Source: Bifidobacterium bohemicum DSM 22767 (GTDB lineage Bacteria > Actinomycetota > Actinomycetes > Actinomycetales > Bifidobacteriaceae). Taken from it: 64,000 nt of DNA. The notes beneath the pieces are model-generated. The model saw only the letters and a list, made by a program, of their open reading frames with translations, had not been told where the DNA came from and searched no databases. Below are positions 57,740 through 64,000 of this stretch, piece by piece (positions within the stretch are counted from its first letter, which is position 1; the number at the start of each line of letters is the position of its first letter). The DNA is taken from NCBI RefSeq assembly GCF_000741525.1, contig NZ_JGYP01000002.1, positions 682,001 to 746,000 on the forward strand, read 5' to 3'. The position numbers and the translations under genes were made by a program.

Positions 57740-57825
57740 GCGAGTATGGCGGAATGGTAGACGCGCTGTCTTCAGGTGGCAGTGAGCGAATGCTCGTGGG
57801 GGTTCAACTCCCCCTACTCGCACCA
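57740..57825 (+). tRNA. tRNA-Leu, anticodon CAG, with encoded CCA
   Basis: Acceptor GCGAGTA/TACTCGC, D arm GGCGGAATGGTAGACGC, anticodon stem CTGTC/GGCAG around TTCAGGT (anticodon CAG), a long variable arm GTGAGCGAATGCTCGT typical of leucine tRNAs, T arm GGGGGTTCAACTCCCCC, discriminator A and CCA at 57823-57825. A strong terminator follows. Mobile-element debris begins about 140 bases downstream. Confidence 0.95.
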
Positions 57826-57830
57826 CAGTT

Positions 57831-57881
57831 TGAGGCTTCGGGAACGTTGAATTGCAGTGGTTCCGAAGCCTCAGTTTTTTA
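57831..57881 (+). terminator. Intrinsic terminator of tRNA-Leu
   Basis: TGAGGCTTCGG (from 57831) pairs with CCGAAGCCTCA (to about 57873), followed by GTTTTTT. A textbook terminator directly after the tRNA. Confidence 0.85.
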
Positions 57882-57967
57882 CGAAAAACCCGGAACACAA
57901 CAGGAAATATAACGCTTTTCCGATAACTCACGTGATTCAGAGCCATTCAAACGGCCTTATCGGCAAT

Positions 57968-58062
57968 CAGTCAAAAGACCGAAGGAGGAAGTGCCCGGCA
58001 CGGGTCGCCCCGCGCCGGTCCGGCCCTAGCTAACGCCTGCGCCACCTCCAGATGACGACCAG
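57968..58062. repeat. 95-bp repeat, copy B (inverted copy of 48716-48810)
   Basis: This segment holds the last codons of a resolvase reading on the plus strand (QSKDRRRKCPARVAPRRSGP, stop) and, on the minus strand, the end of the small membrane-protein gene. It is the inverted counterpart of copy A near tRNA-Gly. Confidence 0.75.
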
Positions 58063-58194
58063 CCCGCAACCGACAACGATCGTGAGCAGCACGTCAACCA
58101 CCGCGTTGTCCGCGTTGGCCGCCGGCACGACGACAAGCGCCGTGATGGCCTGGATGATCTCAGGCTCGTCAGAACCCTTCCTATCATTCGGCAT
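58030..58194 (-). CDS. Small single-pass membrane protein (54 aa)
   Basis: A compact gene, ATG 58194 with AAAGGG 7 nt upstream, reading MPNDRKGSDEPEIIQAITAL, VVVPAANADNAVVDVLLTIV, VGCGLVVIWRWRRR. A hydrophobic helix (about residues 31-49) is followed by a positively charged end, so the C terminus should face the cytoplasm. The last ten codons also occur, as a remnant, in the inverted copy at 48716-48750. Four 11-bp repeats lie upstream at 58281-58324. No family is recognised; possible roles include a toxin-like or element-borne membrane peptide (speculative). Confidence 0.55.
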   Translation of the reverse strand: MPNDRKGSDEPEIIQAITALVVVPAANADNAVVDVLLTIVVGCGLVVIWRWRRR

Positions 58195-58280
58195 ATCAAT
58201 ACCCTTTTATACGAGCCGTCGGCCCCGGAACCTGGGAACAGGAACCGGGGCCGAGGCATACTTGGTCTCCTTAAAATCTC

Positions 58281-58324
58281 TGCCCACTTTCTGCCCACAG
58301 ATTGCCCACAGATTGCCCACAATT
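58281..58324. repeat. Four 11-bp tandem repeats (iteron-like)
   Basis: TGCCCAC begins at 58281, 58292, 58303 and 58314, exactly 11 bp apart; the full units are TGCCCACTTTC, TGCCCACAGAT (twice) and TGCCCACAATT. Such regular spacing places every site on one face of the helix, as in plasmid iterons or multi-site operators. They lie 87-130 bases upstream of the small membrane-protein gene, in element debris. Confidence 0.8.
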
Positions 58325-58418
58325 TACTGAAAACACGATAATTTTTGGTGAATCGCAGCAATGACAGCAATCACATAATCGTTGGAATTGCAACGTTTCT
58401 GCGCCGAACCCTATAACG

Positions 58419-58808
58419 TTGGTCTTTGGGGACATTCCTAAAGAGAATAAGTCTATTCAATGGTTCGGGAAAGATCCTGTTTTGGTCGGAGCCAGATGGC
58501 CGGTACATAAAGAGGGTGCTTTGAGTGAGGATGCCGGCAAAGAGGCGATGCTTCAGCAAGGAAAAGATTTTGTGCTCAATGAGCTTTCAGAACAAATGTC
58601 CACAGACATGTTGGCGGTTGGCGCGAAGTTTGAGGAAACGCAGAAGCGGCACCAGGGCGAGCTCGAGAATGAGGTATTGTCTTTGAAGCGGAAGATTGAC
58701 AGAGTTGTCGATACTTCGGAAGAACAGAATCACGAAGAATCGTGTTCGACCGTCCCGCAGTCGCAACCGGGAACCGGGGAACGAACTGATTCGATATGCC
58801 GAAACTGA
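58419..58808 (+). CDS. Hypothetical coiled-coil protein, probably truncated
   Basis: A frame open for 130 codons. It reads IPKENKSIQWFGKDPVLVGA, RWPVHKEGALSEDAGKEAML, DFVLNELSEQMSTDMLAVGA, KFEETQKRHQGELENEVLSL, KRKIDRVVDTSEEQNHEES. The second half is a heptad-patterned charged helix. There is no ATG or ribosome binding site at the start (TTG at 58419), so the 5' end may be lost. No family is recognised. It lies in the debris downstream of tRNA-Leu, between the iterons and a resolvase fragment. Confidence 0.4.
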   Translation: MVFGDIPKENKSIQWFGKDPVLVGARWPVHKEGALSEDAGKEAMLQQGKDFVLNELSEQMSTDMLAVGAKFEETQKRHQGELENEVLSLKRKIDRVVDTSEEQNHEESCSTVPQSQPGTGERTDSICRN

Positions 58809-58841
58809 ATATGGGCTACAAAAGATGAGGGGTTGACCCTG

Positions 58842-58940
58842 ATGCTGTTGAGTTACGCGCGCGTGAGTACGTTGGAGCAGAGCGAGGATCTTCAGACCAA
58901 AGCACTTAAGCGTCGGGCGCAACGGACGCTCCGAAGATGA
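58842..58940 (+). pseudogene. N-terminal remnant of a serine resolvase
   Basis: Thirty-two codons read MLLSYARVSTLEQSEDLQTK, ALKRRAQRTLRR and stop. Y-A-R-V-S-T is the catalytic N-terminal motif of serine resolvases (the Ser is the nucleophile) and D-L-Q-T-K-A-L the usual continuation. The rest of the enzyme is missing; a resolvase C-terminal end lies upstream at 57968-58027 in the same strand, so the pieces are not from one simple split gene. Confidence 0.75.
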
Positions 58941-58959
58941 TGAGATAAGGATATATCTG

Positions 58960-59202
58960 ATGACAAGTTCACAGGACGAAAAGGAATTCCAGGAATACAA
59001 GAATTACCTAGCCCAACCGTCACGACCCCTGCAAAGCGACCCTCTGGGGGAGACCAAAGGGGAGGACGCCCGCAGGTTCGGGGCGGCGTTGGCCGACCCC
59101 GCCACCAACAAACGGCAGTTGTTCGCCACCCTTATGGGACACCCAAGCCTCGAACAGCAGACGAAGGGCCGTGGCGAAAGTGTGCAGTACACCTACGCGT
59201 GA
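58960..59202 (+). CDS. Small hypothetical protein (80 aa)
   Basis: Starts MTSSQDEKEFQEYKNYLAQP with AAGGA 9 nt upstream of the ATG. It continues SRPLQSDPLGETKGEDARRF, GAALADPATNKRQLFATLMG, HPSLEQQTKGRGESVQYTYA. It is hydrophilic and polar, with no membrane segment. The layout recalls small regulatory or antitoxin-like proteins of integrated elements, but no family is recognised. It follows the resolvase remnant by 19 bases. Confidence 0.5.
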   Translation: MTSSQDEKEFQEYKNYLAQPSRPLQSDPLGETKGEDARRFGAALADPATNKRQLFATLMGHPSLEQQTKGRGESVQYTYA

Positions 59203-59559
59203 CCCCGCAATTCAATGCATACATTAAAGAGGCCGTCAAACGAGAGAAGCTGAAAACCGTAGCGAATATATTCGAATGCTTATCGCCCGCGACGCCGAGA
59301 TGCACCATATTGATCTGGCTGGCTCGCTGGTTTAATATAAGTCTGGTGGCTGATATGCCCGAGGGTATTTGATGTCAGTGAATCGAAACAATATGAGCTT
59401 CGCAGCTCATATTGTGTGCGTGAATGGGGAGGAACCTGTCCGATAAGGGGTTTCGCCCCATCCGGTCTTCCGAGTTGTTATGTCTTTAATGCGATACTCC
59501 GCAAGTGCCGACAACTGGCCACACCTCATCGCGAAATAATCTTCGAAAGGTAGGACTAG
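59203..59559. other. Element debris, no gene recognised
   Basis: About 357 bases between two small genes. A short frame after 59202 (TPQFNAYIKEAVKREKLKTV) looks faintly protein-like but is not supported by a start signal. AATATGAGCTTCGCAGCTCATATTG at about 59389-59414 is a palindromic segment (AATATGAGCT / AGCTCATATT). Confidence 0.4.
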
Positions 59560-59820
59560 ATGAACAGGACACAAAAAGAACAGGATGAGATCCGTGATTG
59601 GGCCGCCGACCTCAACCGTCAGGTCGAGCTTGGCGAGATCAGGCCCGTTCCCGGCGCCAAGGTGTATCGGGGCGAACACGCGGAGGCGATGACCGGCGAT
59701 GATCTGCTGGCGATATTCGAGGGTCGTCCGCGCGAGGAGCATCTGAACACTTCCGCACTGATCCGCAAAGCTGTGGCCGAGTATCTTGGCAGGCACCACT
59801 TTTCCGCACGGCCGGCCTGA
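59560..59820 (+). CDS. Small ribbon-helix-helix-like protein, antitoxin-like
   Basis: An 86-residue protein starting MNRTQKEQDEIRDWAADLNR with GAAAGGTAGG ahead of the ATG. The N terminus is acidic-helical; the C terminus HLNTSALIRKAVAEYLGRHH looks like the two helices of an Arc/CopG-type domain and matches the end of the protein at 19921-20130 (VIREAVGEYLGNHH). Antitoxins often have this layout, but no toxin-like gene is intact beside it. Part of the element debris downstream of tRNA-Leu. Confidence 0.6.
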   Translation: MNRTQKEQDEIRDWAADLNRQVELGEIRPVPGAKVYRGEHAEAMTGDDLLAIFEGRPREEHLNTSALIRKAVAEYLGRHHFSARPA

Positions 59821-59980
59821 GATGAAGGCAGCAGGGTGCATTTTGAGAACTAAGGGACCCGAACGCCGCGAAACATCCAGTCGCATATGGGATTCGGTAG
59901 GCTTTAGGGACTGCGTGCATCCCGCGTTGTTCGCCTCGTGGTCCGAACCGATAATTGTGACGAGTTTCCGGGAGGATGAA

Positions 59981-60166
59981 ATGAACGACGACATGACCGA
60001 ATATGAGAAGGCGCTGGACGAGCTGCATCACACGCCCTCGAAACCGCCGCTGGCATCCTGGTCGGTCGACCGGGACATTCCTTTCCAATGCGCGTGCCCC
60101 CGGTCGTCGACCCTCGAGGTCGAAGGCGCACGCACCGTCACGTCCAGACTCCACTCGAACGTGTGA
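59981..60166 (+). CDS. Short open frame with good start signal, probably truncated
   Basis: GGGAGGATGAA stands right before ATG 59981; the product reads MNDDMTEYEKALDELHHTPS, KPPLASWSVDRDIPFQCACP and more. The first 20 residues look like a real N terminus. From about 60028 the DNA is also the antisense of the C-terminal codons of the secreted protein on the minus strand, so the later residues are probably meaningless and the gene is cut at the element junction. Confidence 0.35.
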   Translation: MNDDMTEYEKALDELHHTPSKPPLASWSVDRDIPFQCACPRSSTLEVEGARTVTSRLHSNV

Positions 60167-61065
60167 CCGTCGGGCAGGGCGCCGCCCCTCCACGTCGCAT
60201 GCGCCACATCCCCCGCCGGCGTCGCGCCGTCCTTGGTGTCGAACGCGAACTGGCCGCTCACGTCATGGTTCGCGGTCGCGTCGAACACCCGCTGGTTAGA
60301 CACCGTATAATGCTGGCCATGCGGGTCGAACCGGTCGCTGAACGTCATCTGGCTGCCCATGCGGCCCGTATGCGACGAGATCACGGTCGTGTTCGTCATG
60401 CCGTCCGCGCTCACGCCCGGCTCGATGCCCTTCTCCGGCGGCGCCGGCGGCACATCCGCGACCGGCTCGTACTTGTTGAGCATAATCACCACGATCGAGA
60501 CGTCGGCCGAGGCATACTGGTCCACGAGGGAATTCACCGAGGTACCCGGCTGATCCTGGAAAGGGTCACCAGTCCCGTAAGTAGTGCCGTTGTTGGCGTA
60601 GGTTCCGCCTGCCACCTGCTTTATCCAGTTGTCGATCCATATCTGCTTGGAGTCGTGGGACAGGCCGAGGTACCGCTTGTCCGTGCCGGTCATGGTGCCC
60701 ACGCCGACCACGCGGCAGTCGGCCGTGCCGTCGCCGGGATGCGCCTCGTTGTAACGGGCCACGCAGTTCGTGTTCGCCTCGTCCAGCGCCTGCCGGGCCG
60801 AGGCCCGGCCCGCGTCGGCCATCGTCACGCCCGACGCGCCGAACGCCGCCAGGATCGAATCCATCGAATACCCGCCGAACCCGCCGTCGTTGTCGTCCCG
60901 ATAGGCCCACTGCTGGACCATGTCGCCCGGAAGGGTGCCGCCGCCGCCCGCCGCGCCCGCTCCGCCGCCGGCATACGCCACGCCCGGCAGCAGGCCCGAC
61001 AGGGCCGCAACCGCGGCCACCGAGGCGGCCGCCAGCCTTCCCGCTCTCTTTCCGTTCATCCTCAT
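60028..61065 (-). CDS. Secreted protein, probably C-terminally truncated
   Basis: A 345-residue exported protein. The signal peptide MRMNGKRAGRLAAASVAAVA, ALSGLLPGVAYA is followed by a Gly-rich linker and MVQQWAYRDDNDGGFGGYSM, a start often seen in large bifidobacterial surface proteins. Next come NTNCVARYNEAHPGDGTADC (a Cys pair) and YASADVSIVVIMLNKYEPVA. The protein ends ARGHAHW-like sequence then SRSTDQDASGGFEGV with no anchor, transmembrane helix or sorting signal, and its last 46 codons overlap a plus-strand frame from the neighbouring element. A cut by the element is likely. GGAGGAG precedes ATG 61065. Confidence 0.6.
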   Translation of the reverse strand: MRMNGKRAGRLAAASVAAVAALSGLLPGVAYAGGGAGAAGGGGTLPGDMVQQWAYRDDNDGGFGGYSMDSILAAFGASGVTMADAGRASARQALDEANTNCVARYNEAHPGDGTADCRVVGVGTMTGTDKRYLGLSHDSKQIWIDNWIKQVAGGTYANNGTTYGTGDPFQDQPGTSVNSLVDQYASADVSIVVIMLNKYEPVADVPPAPPEKGIEPGVSADGMTNTTVISSHTGRMGSQMTFSDRFDPHGQHYTVSNQRVFDATANHDVSGQFAFDTKDGATPAGDVAHATWRGGALPDGHTFEWSLDVTVRAPSTSRVDDRGHAHWKGMSRSTDQDASGGFEGV

Positions 61066-61187
61066 ATAGCTCCTCCGCTATCATTGAGGAAGAGGACACC
61101 ATGCCCTCTTCCAAATATATGGAGCCGTCGCCCCCCGTTCCGATCCGCCAAGAAAGAGACGGGGGACGACAGCAAAACCCTCAAAAA

Positions 61188-62207
61188 TCAGCCAATACCA
61201 CAAGCAGCACCATGCTGACAAACAGGTGCACCTCCATTAGTAACTCCAGTATGGCTAACCCAGTCCGGGTCATACCCGGGATTCGATGGCGCGGCCGGGG
61301 CCGCCGGGGCCGGACGCGCGGCGGGCGCGGGCGCCACGGGACGGTAGGACTGGCCGCCGCCCGAATAGCGGGCGCCGCCCGAACCGCCACCCGTGTATCC
61401 GCCACCCGAATAGCCTCCGGACGACGACGATCCGGTCGAAGCCGACACCTGCGCCTGCGCCTGCGCCGCGGCCTGCGCGTCCGCGTCGGCCTTCGCCTGC
61501 ACGCTCGCGTTCACGGCCGACATCGCGTCGTCCAGCGCCTTGCCCGCGGCCCGCACGTCCTTCAGCGTCGAACCCTTGCCATCAAGCAGCCCGCCCGCAC
61601 GGTCCACCGCGCCCGACAACACATCGCGCGTGCTCTCGTCCGCCACGCTCCCCGCCGACGAATCCAGCAACGCCCTGCCCGCGTCACGCCTCGAACCAAG
61701 CGAGGCACGCGCGTCGGCCAGCATCTTCGCGTCACGCGACGCCAACACACGCCTCGCCCGACGCACGACCTCCGACCGGGCCCCACGCAGCGAATCCACG
61801 GCCCTCGCGGCGCCATCCGACTCCGCCCGCGCCGCACCCGGCGAACCCGCCGAACACGACGGCAACGGGGCCTTCACCGCCTTCGACAGTTTCGCGTCCG
61901 CCCCGGCGAACGCGTCCACCGTGCCCGCATCCGCCACATCCGCCCGCGCCACCCTACGCGCCGAACCCACCCCGGCACCCAAACCACGCGAACGCAACAA
62001 GCGAACCTCCGACACACTCCCACGACACGAACCATTCGCCGAACCCACGGCCGAACGCCACCACCACCCGACACCCGCCGCCACGGCCACCAACACCAGC
62101 ACCACCACACCGACAACCCAGACACGACGCCCACGCCACCAACGCCGAGGCAGCACACCGGGCTCGGGAGTCGCATCCGGAGCATCTATCTCACTTCGCC
62201 TATTCAC
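61188..62207 (-). CDS. Membrane-anchored, Ala-rich extracytoplasmic protein
   Basis: A 339-residue protein from GTG 62207, chosen because AAAGGAG lies 4 nt upstream; the frame is open to 62309 without such a site. Residues 1-20 are cytoplasmic, a helix (VWVVGVVVLVLVAVAAGVGW) spans about 24-46, and the rest should be outside. The outer part is an Ala/Arg/Asp-rich helical region (ARRVLASRDAKMLADARASL, KALDDAMSAVNASVQAKADA), then a Gly/Ser/Tyr stretch (GGYSGGGYTGGGSGGARYSG) and a Pro/Ala run ending in two Cys-containing segments. Function unknown; it lies upstream of the secreted protein in one orientation, 122 bases apart, and may work with it. Confidence 0.65.
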   Translation of the reverse strand: MNRRSEIDAPDATPEPGVLPRRWWRGRRVWVVGVVVLVLVAVAAGVGWWWRSAVGSANGSCRGSVSEVRLLRSRGLGAGVGSARRVARADVADAGTVDAFAGADAKLSKAVKAPLPSCSAGSPGAARAESDGAARAVDSLRGARSEVVRRARRVLASRDAKMLADARASLGSRRDAGRALLDSSAGSVADESTRDVLSGAVDRAGGLLDGKGSTLKDVRAAGKALDDAMSAVNASVQAKADADAQAAAQAQAQVSASTGSSSSGGYSGGGYTGGGSGGARYSGGGQSYRPVAPAPAARPAPAAPAAPSNPGYDPDWVSHTGVTNGGAPVCQHGAACGIG

Positions 62208-62694
62208 ACCACTCCTTTCCTTGTGGTCAGATACACATACAAGTCTATCAAAGGCAATACAAAATAACGCTTTATCGTCAGTCCCCTTCAATACCTCCGA
62301 CCTGGTCATGCATCATGTACACATCCCCTTCTTCATCACCCCTGCTCGATTTGATGAACTCCGCTCGATACGTCGACATTGCTTGTTCCGGCAGCTATCT
62401 TTGATATTCACAGATTGACTCGTACAAGTAAAGTCGAACAGGGGTATGTGACCTAAATCGAAAGGCTTCCGGCGTGTTGTGGATAACTCAATATGCGACT
62501 ATCCACATTCCGCCAATTCGAGCATTTCAACTGCATATCTATCCACCTAATTACTCTCAAAGAAGGCATTCACCATTCCGCTATCCACATTTTCAAAATC
62601 AAATTCCCCTCAACATCTCCGATATTTCTTTTTCGACCCTGACCTGCGATAAGCTGGTAGGGAACATATCTGACAACCATTTCAAGGAGCAACC
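62208..62694. other. Divergent intergenic region with DnaA-like box ladder
   Basis: About 487 bases between the membrane-protein gene and ppa; no gene is recognised. The right part carries the boxes at 62478-62589. Confidence 0.5.
62478..62589. promoter_or_regulatory. Cluster of four DnaA-box-like sequences upstream of ppa
   Basis: TGTGGATAA (62478-62486, complement of the perfect box TTATCCACA) is followed by CTATCCACA (62499-62507), CTATCCACC (62539-62547) and CTATCCACA (62581-62589). The last three are 40 and 42 bp apart in one orientation, close to four helical turns. They end about 105 bases before the ppa ATG. Confidence 0.6.
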
Positions 62695-63183
62695 ATGGCA
62701 GAGACATTCAACGTCGTCGTCGAGATTCCGCGCGGGTCAAAGAACAAGTACGAGGTGGATCAGGAGACGGGTCGCATCATGCTCGACCGCACCCTGTTCA
62801 CCGCGATGGGATACCCGGACGACTACGGCTACATCGAGGGAACACTGGGCGAAGACGGCGATCCGCTCGATGCTCTCGTGATGATTCCGAATTCGGTATT
62901 CCCCGGCTGCGTCATCGAGTGCCGCGCCGTGGGGCTGTACCACATGGAAGACGAAGAGGGCGGCGACGACAAGGTACTGTGCGTGCCTGCCGACGTACGC
63001 TTTGACGATATCAAGGACGTGAACGACGTCAACGAATATCACAAAGCCGAAATCAAGCACTTCTTCGAGCAGTACAAGGCTCTGGAGCCTGGCAAGGAAG
63101 TCATGCCCGGCGATTATTGGACCGGTGTCGAAGAGGCGGAGAAGCAGATCAAGGCCTCCCGCGAGCGCCTCGCACAAAAGTGA
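62695..63183 (+). CDS. ppa: Inorganic pyrophosphatase
   Basis: A 162-residue family I pyrophosphatase. VVVEIPRGSKNKYEVDQETG, LDRTLFTAMGYPDDYGYIEG, TLGEDGDPLDALVMI (the D-x-x-D-P-x-D metal site) and the acidic DVRFDDIKDVNDV segment are complete. AAGGAG precedes ATG 62695. It hydrolyses pyrophosphate from biosynthetic reactions in the cytoplasm. Length is somewhat shorter than the E. coli enzyme, as usual in actinobacteria. Confidence 0.97.
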   Translation: MAETFNVVVEIPRGSKNKYEVDQETGRIMLDRTLFTAMGYPDDYGYIEGTLGEDGDPLDALVMIPNSVFPGCVIECRAVGLYHMEDEEGGDDKVLCVPADVRFDDIKDVNDVNEYHKAEIKHFFEQYKALEPGKEVMPGDYWTGVEEAEKQIKASRERLAQK

Positions 63184-63215
63184 CGCCTAGCGTCCAATAT
63201 GATGTACAATAGACG

Positions 63216-63247
63216 GAACCCCGACCGGCAATACCCGATCGAGGTTC
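63216..63247 (+). terminator. Imperfect hairpin after ppa
   Basis: AACCCCGACCGG and CCGATCGAGGTT pair with two mismatches around a short loop, 33 bases after the ppa stop; no T-run follows. Confidence 0.35.
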
Positions 63248-63366
63248 TGTTGATTACCATTTCGTTGGCTACCGTTCCTGCCCAGCCAAGCCTTTTGCTA
63301 AGAATCATAAAATTCGGAATATGAGTTAGGCTGATACACACACCCGGATCAAGCGAAAGCGATATC

Positions 63367-63924
63367 ATGAACGTTGAAATACTGCTCATTGCGATTTCCT
63401 TATCGATGGACGCTTTTGCTGTCTCCATTTCCAAAGGCCTGGCCGTGCGCCACGTACGCGCGCTTGACGTGGTGATGTCAGCACTATGGATGGGCGGATT
63501 TCAGGCGCTTTTCCCGCTGATCGGCTACTTTTTCGCGTCTTTGTTCGGTCAATATTTCAACGCTTTCGGCCACTGGATTGTTTTCGCGCTTCTCGCAATA
63601 ATCGGCGGGAACATGATTCGTGAGGCTTTTGGCGACAACGAAAACGATGACGCCGGCAGTTTCGACTGGCGGCATATGGCTCCATTGGCGGTGGCATGCA
63701 GCATTGACGCCTTCGCAATAGGCGTCAGCTTCCAATTCATGACCGTGAATATCTGGATGGCAGTTGCAGCCATAGGCGTAGTCTGCGCGGCATTCACCAT
63801 AGCAGGCCTTTATCTTGGGCATCTTATCGGCAAACGCTTCCAGAAGCCCGCTGAAATCCTAGGCGGCATCATCCTTATTTTGCTCGGCGTCAAAGCCGTC
63901 CTCAATCATTACAGAATCCTATAG
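63367..63924 (+). CDS. mntP: Manganese efflux pump, MntP family
   Basis: A 185-residue, six-helix protein. MNVEILLIAISLSMDAFAVS and ACSIDAFAIGVSFQFMTVNI contain the paired D-A-F-A-(V/I) metal-site motifs of both internal repeats, and LGGIILILLGVKAVLNH is the typical end. It exports Mn(II). The 183-base leader was checked for a yybP-ykoY manganese riboswitch and no match to its conserved core is visible. Possible promoter elements precede the gene but are not assigned. Confidence 0.92.
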   Translation: MNVEILLIAISLSMDAFAVSISKGLAVRHVRALDVVMSALWMGGFQALFPLIGYFFASLFGQYFNAFGHWIVFALLAIIGGNMIREAFGDNENDDAGSFDWRHMAPLAVACSIDAFAIGVSFQFMTVNIWMAVAAIGVVCAAFTIAGLYLGHLIGKRFQKPAEILGGIILILLGVKAVLNHYRIL

Positions 63925-64000
63925 AAGCAGCATGAAAGCGCCTGAGAACTAGATATCTTTTGAGACCGCGTATCATATCAACTATCAACGGCAGATACCG

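Noticed and set aside
57825-60166. Second copy of the tRNA-Leu 3' end as an attachment site
   Set aside because: No convincing copy of GGGGGTTCAACTCCCCC was found in the debris downstream, so integration at tRNA-Leu is not claimed.
63184-63366. Possible yybP-ykoY manganese riboswitch before mntP
   Set aside because: The conserved GGGGAGTA core and paired segments were looked for and not found; only weak hairpins are present.

Overview
The window looks like a chromosomal segment of a Bifidobacterium. This is inferred from the whole gene set: a class Ib nrdHIE operon with an NrdR box, a long class II fructose-bisphosphate aldolase, a tandem YhgE/Pip pair, AGGAGG-type ribosome binding sites, high G+C coding DNA and an LAxTG sortase substrate. 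Most of it is ordinary chromosomal backbone. It is broken by several A+T-richer accessory patches holding decayed genes.

Layout. 1-3742: two DHA2 drug-efflux transporters and a divergent TetR regulator, with a readable promoter/operator. 3743-7504: DnaA boxes, an NrdR box and nrdHIE, ended by a perfect 26-bp palindrome; no nrdF follows. 7549-8799: a CmpB-type membrane protein. 9158-14370: two translationally coupled YhgE/Pip giant membrane proteins. 14753-19366: a two-subunit ABC exporter and its MarR regulator. 19921-23842: a small ribbon-helix-helix-like protein and two divergent amino-acid permeases. 24089-24962: an internally deleted AAA ATPase. 25120-28273: menE, menB and a divergent hot-dog thioesterase, an isolated piece of menaquinone synthesis. 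28404-31257: accessory patch with a nonsense-broken small gene, an ATPase remnant, an intact DUF234-type ATPase with a repeated operator, and a BspA-like fragment.

31308-32738 is a DASS-family anion transporter, convergent with a sortase-anchored surface protein (33002-34653) that is out of frame at a C11 tract and at a second point. 35084-36875 is an AbiE toxin-antitoxin pair whose toxin is frameshifted. 37082-44972 is purA and fba with a LacI-regulated sugar island between them (ribokinase-like kinase, ribulose-phosphate-epimerase-like enzyme, LacI regulator, orphan PTS IIC). 45190-47907 is a P1-type ATPase. 48313-49665 is a decayed element flanked by a copy of the tRNA-Gly 3' end. 49853-57476 is backbone: htpX, fpr, htrA, tgt and a nitroreductase. 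57740-60166 is tRNA-Leu followed by element debris: small membrane protein, 11-bp iterons, resolvase pieces and RHH-like proteins. 60028-62207 holds two secreted or membrane proteins. 62478-62589 is a ladder of DnaA-like boxes ahead of ppa, and mntP closes the window.

No single complete novel system is obvious. The strongest leads are the five 10-11 bp G/C tracts (one inside the surface-protein gene), the orphan PTS IIC locus with its palindromic operators, the partial men locus that could make DHNA, the DnaA-box and iteron ladders, and two loci sharing a 95-bp inverted duplication. All product names come from reading translations by eye; no database search was run.
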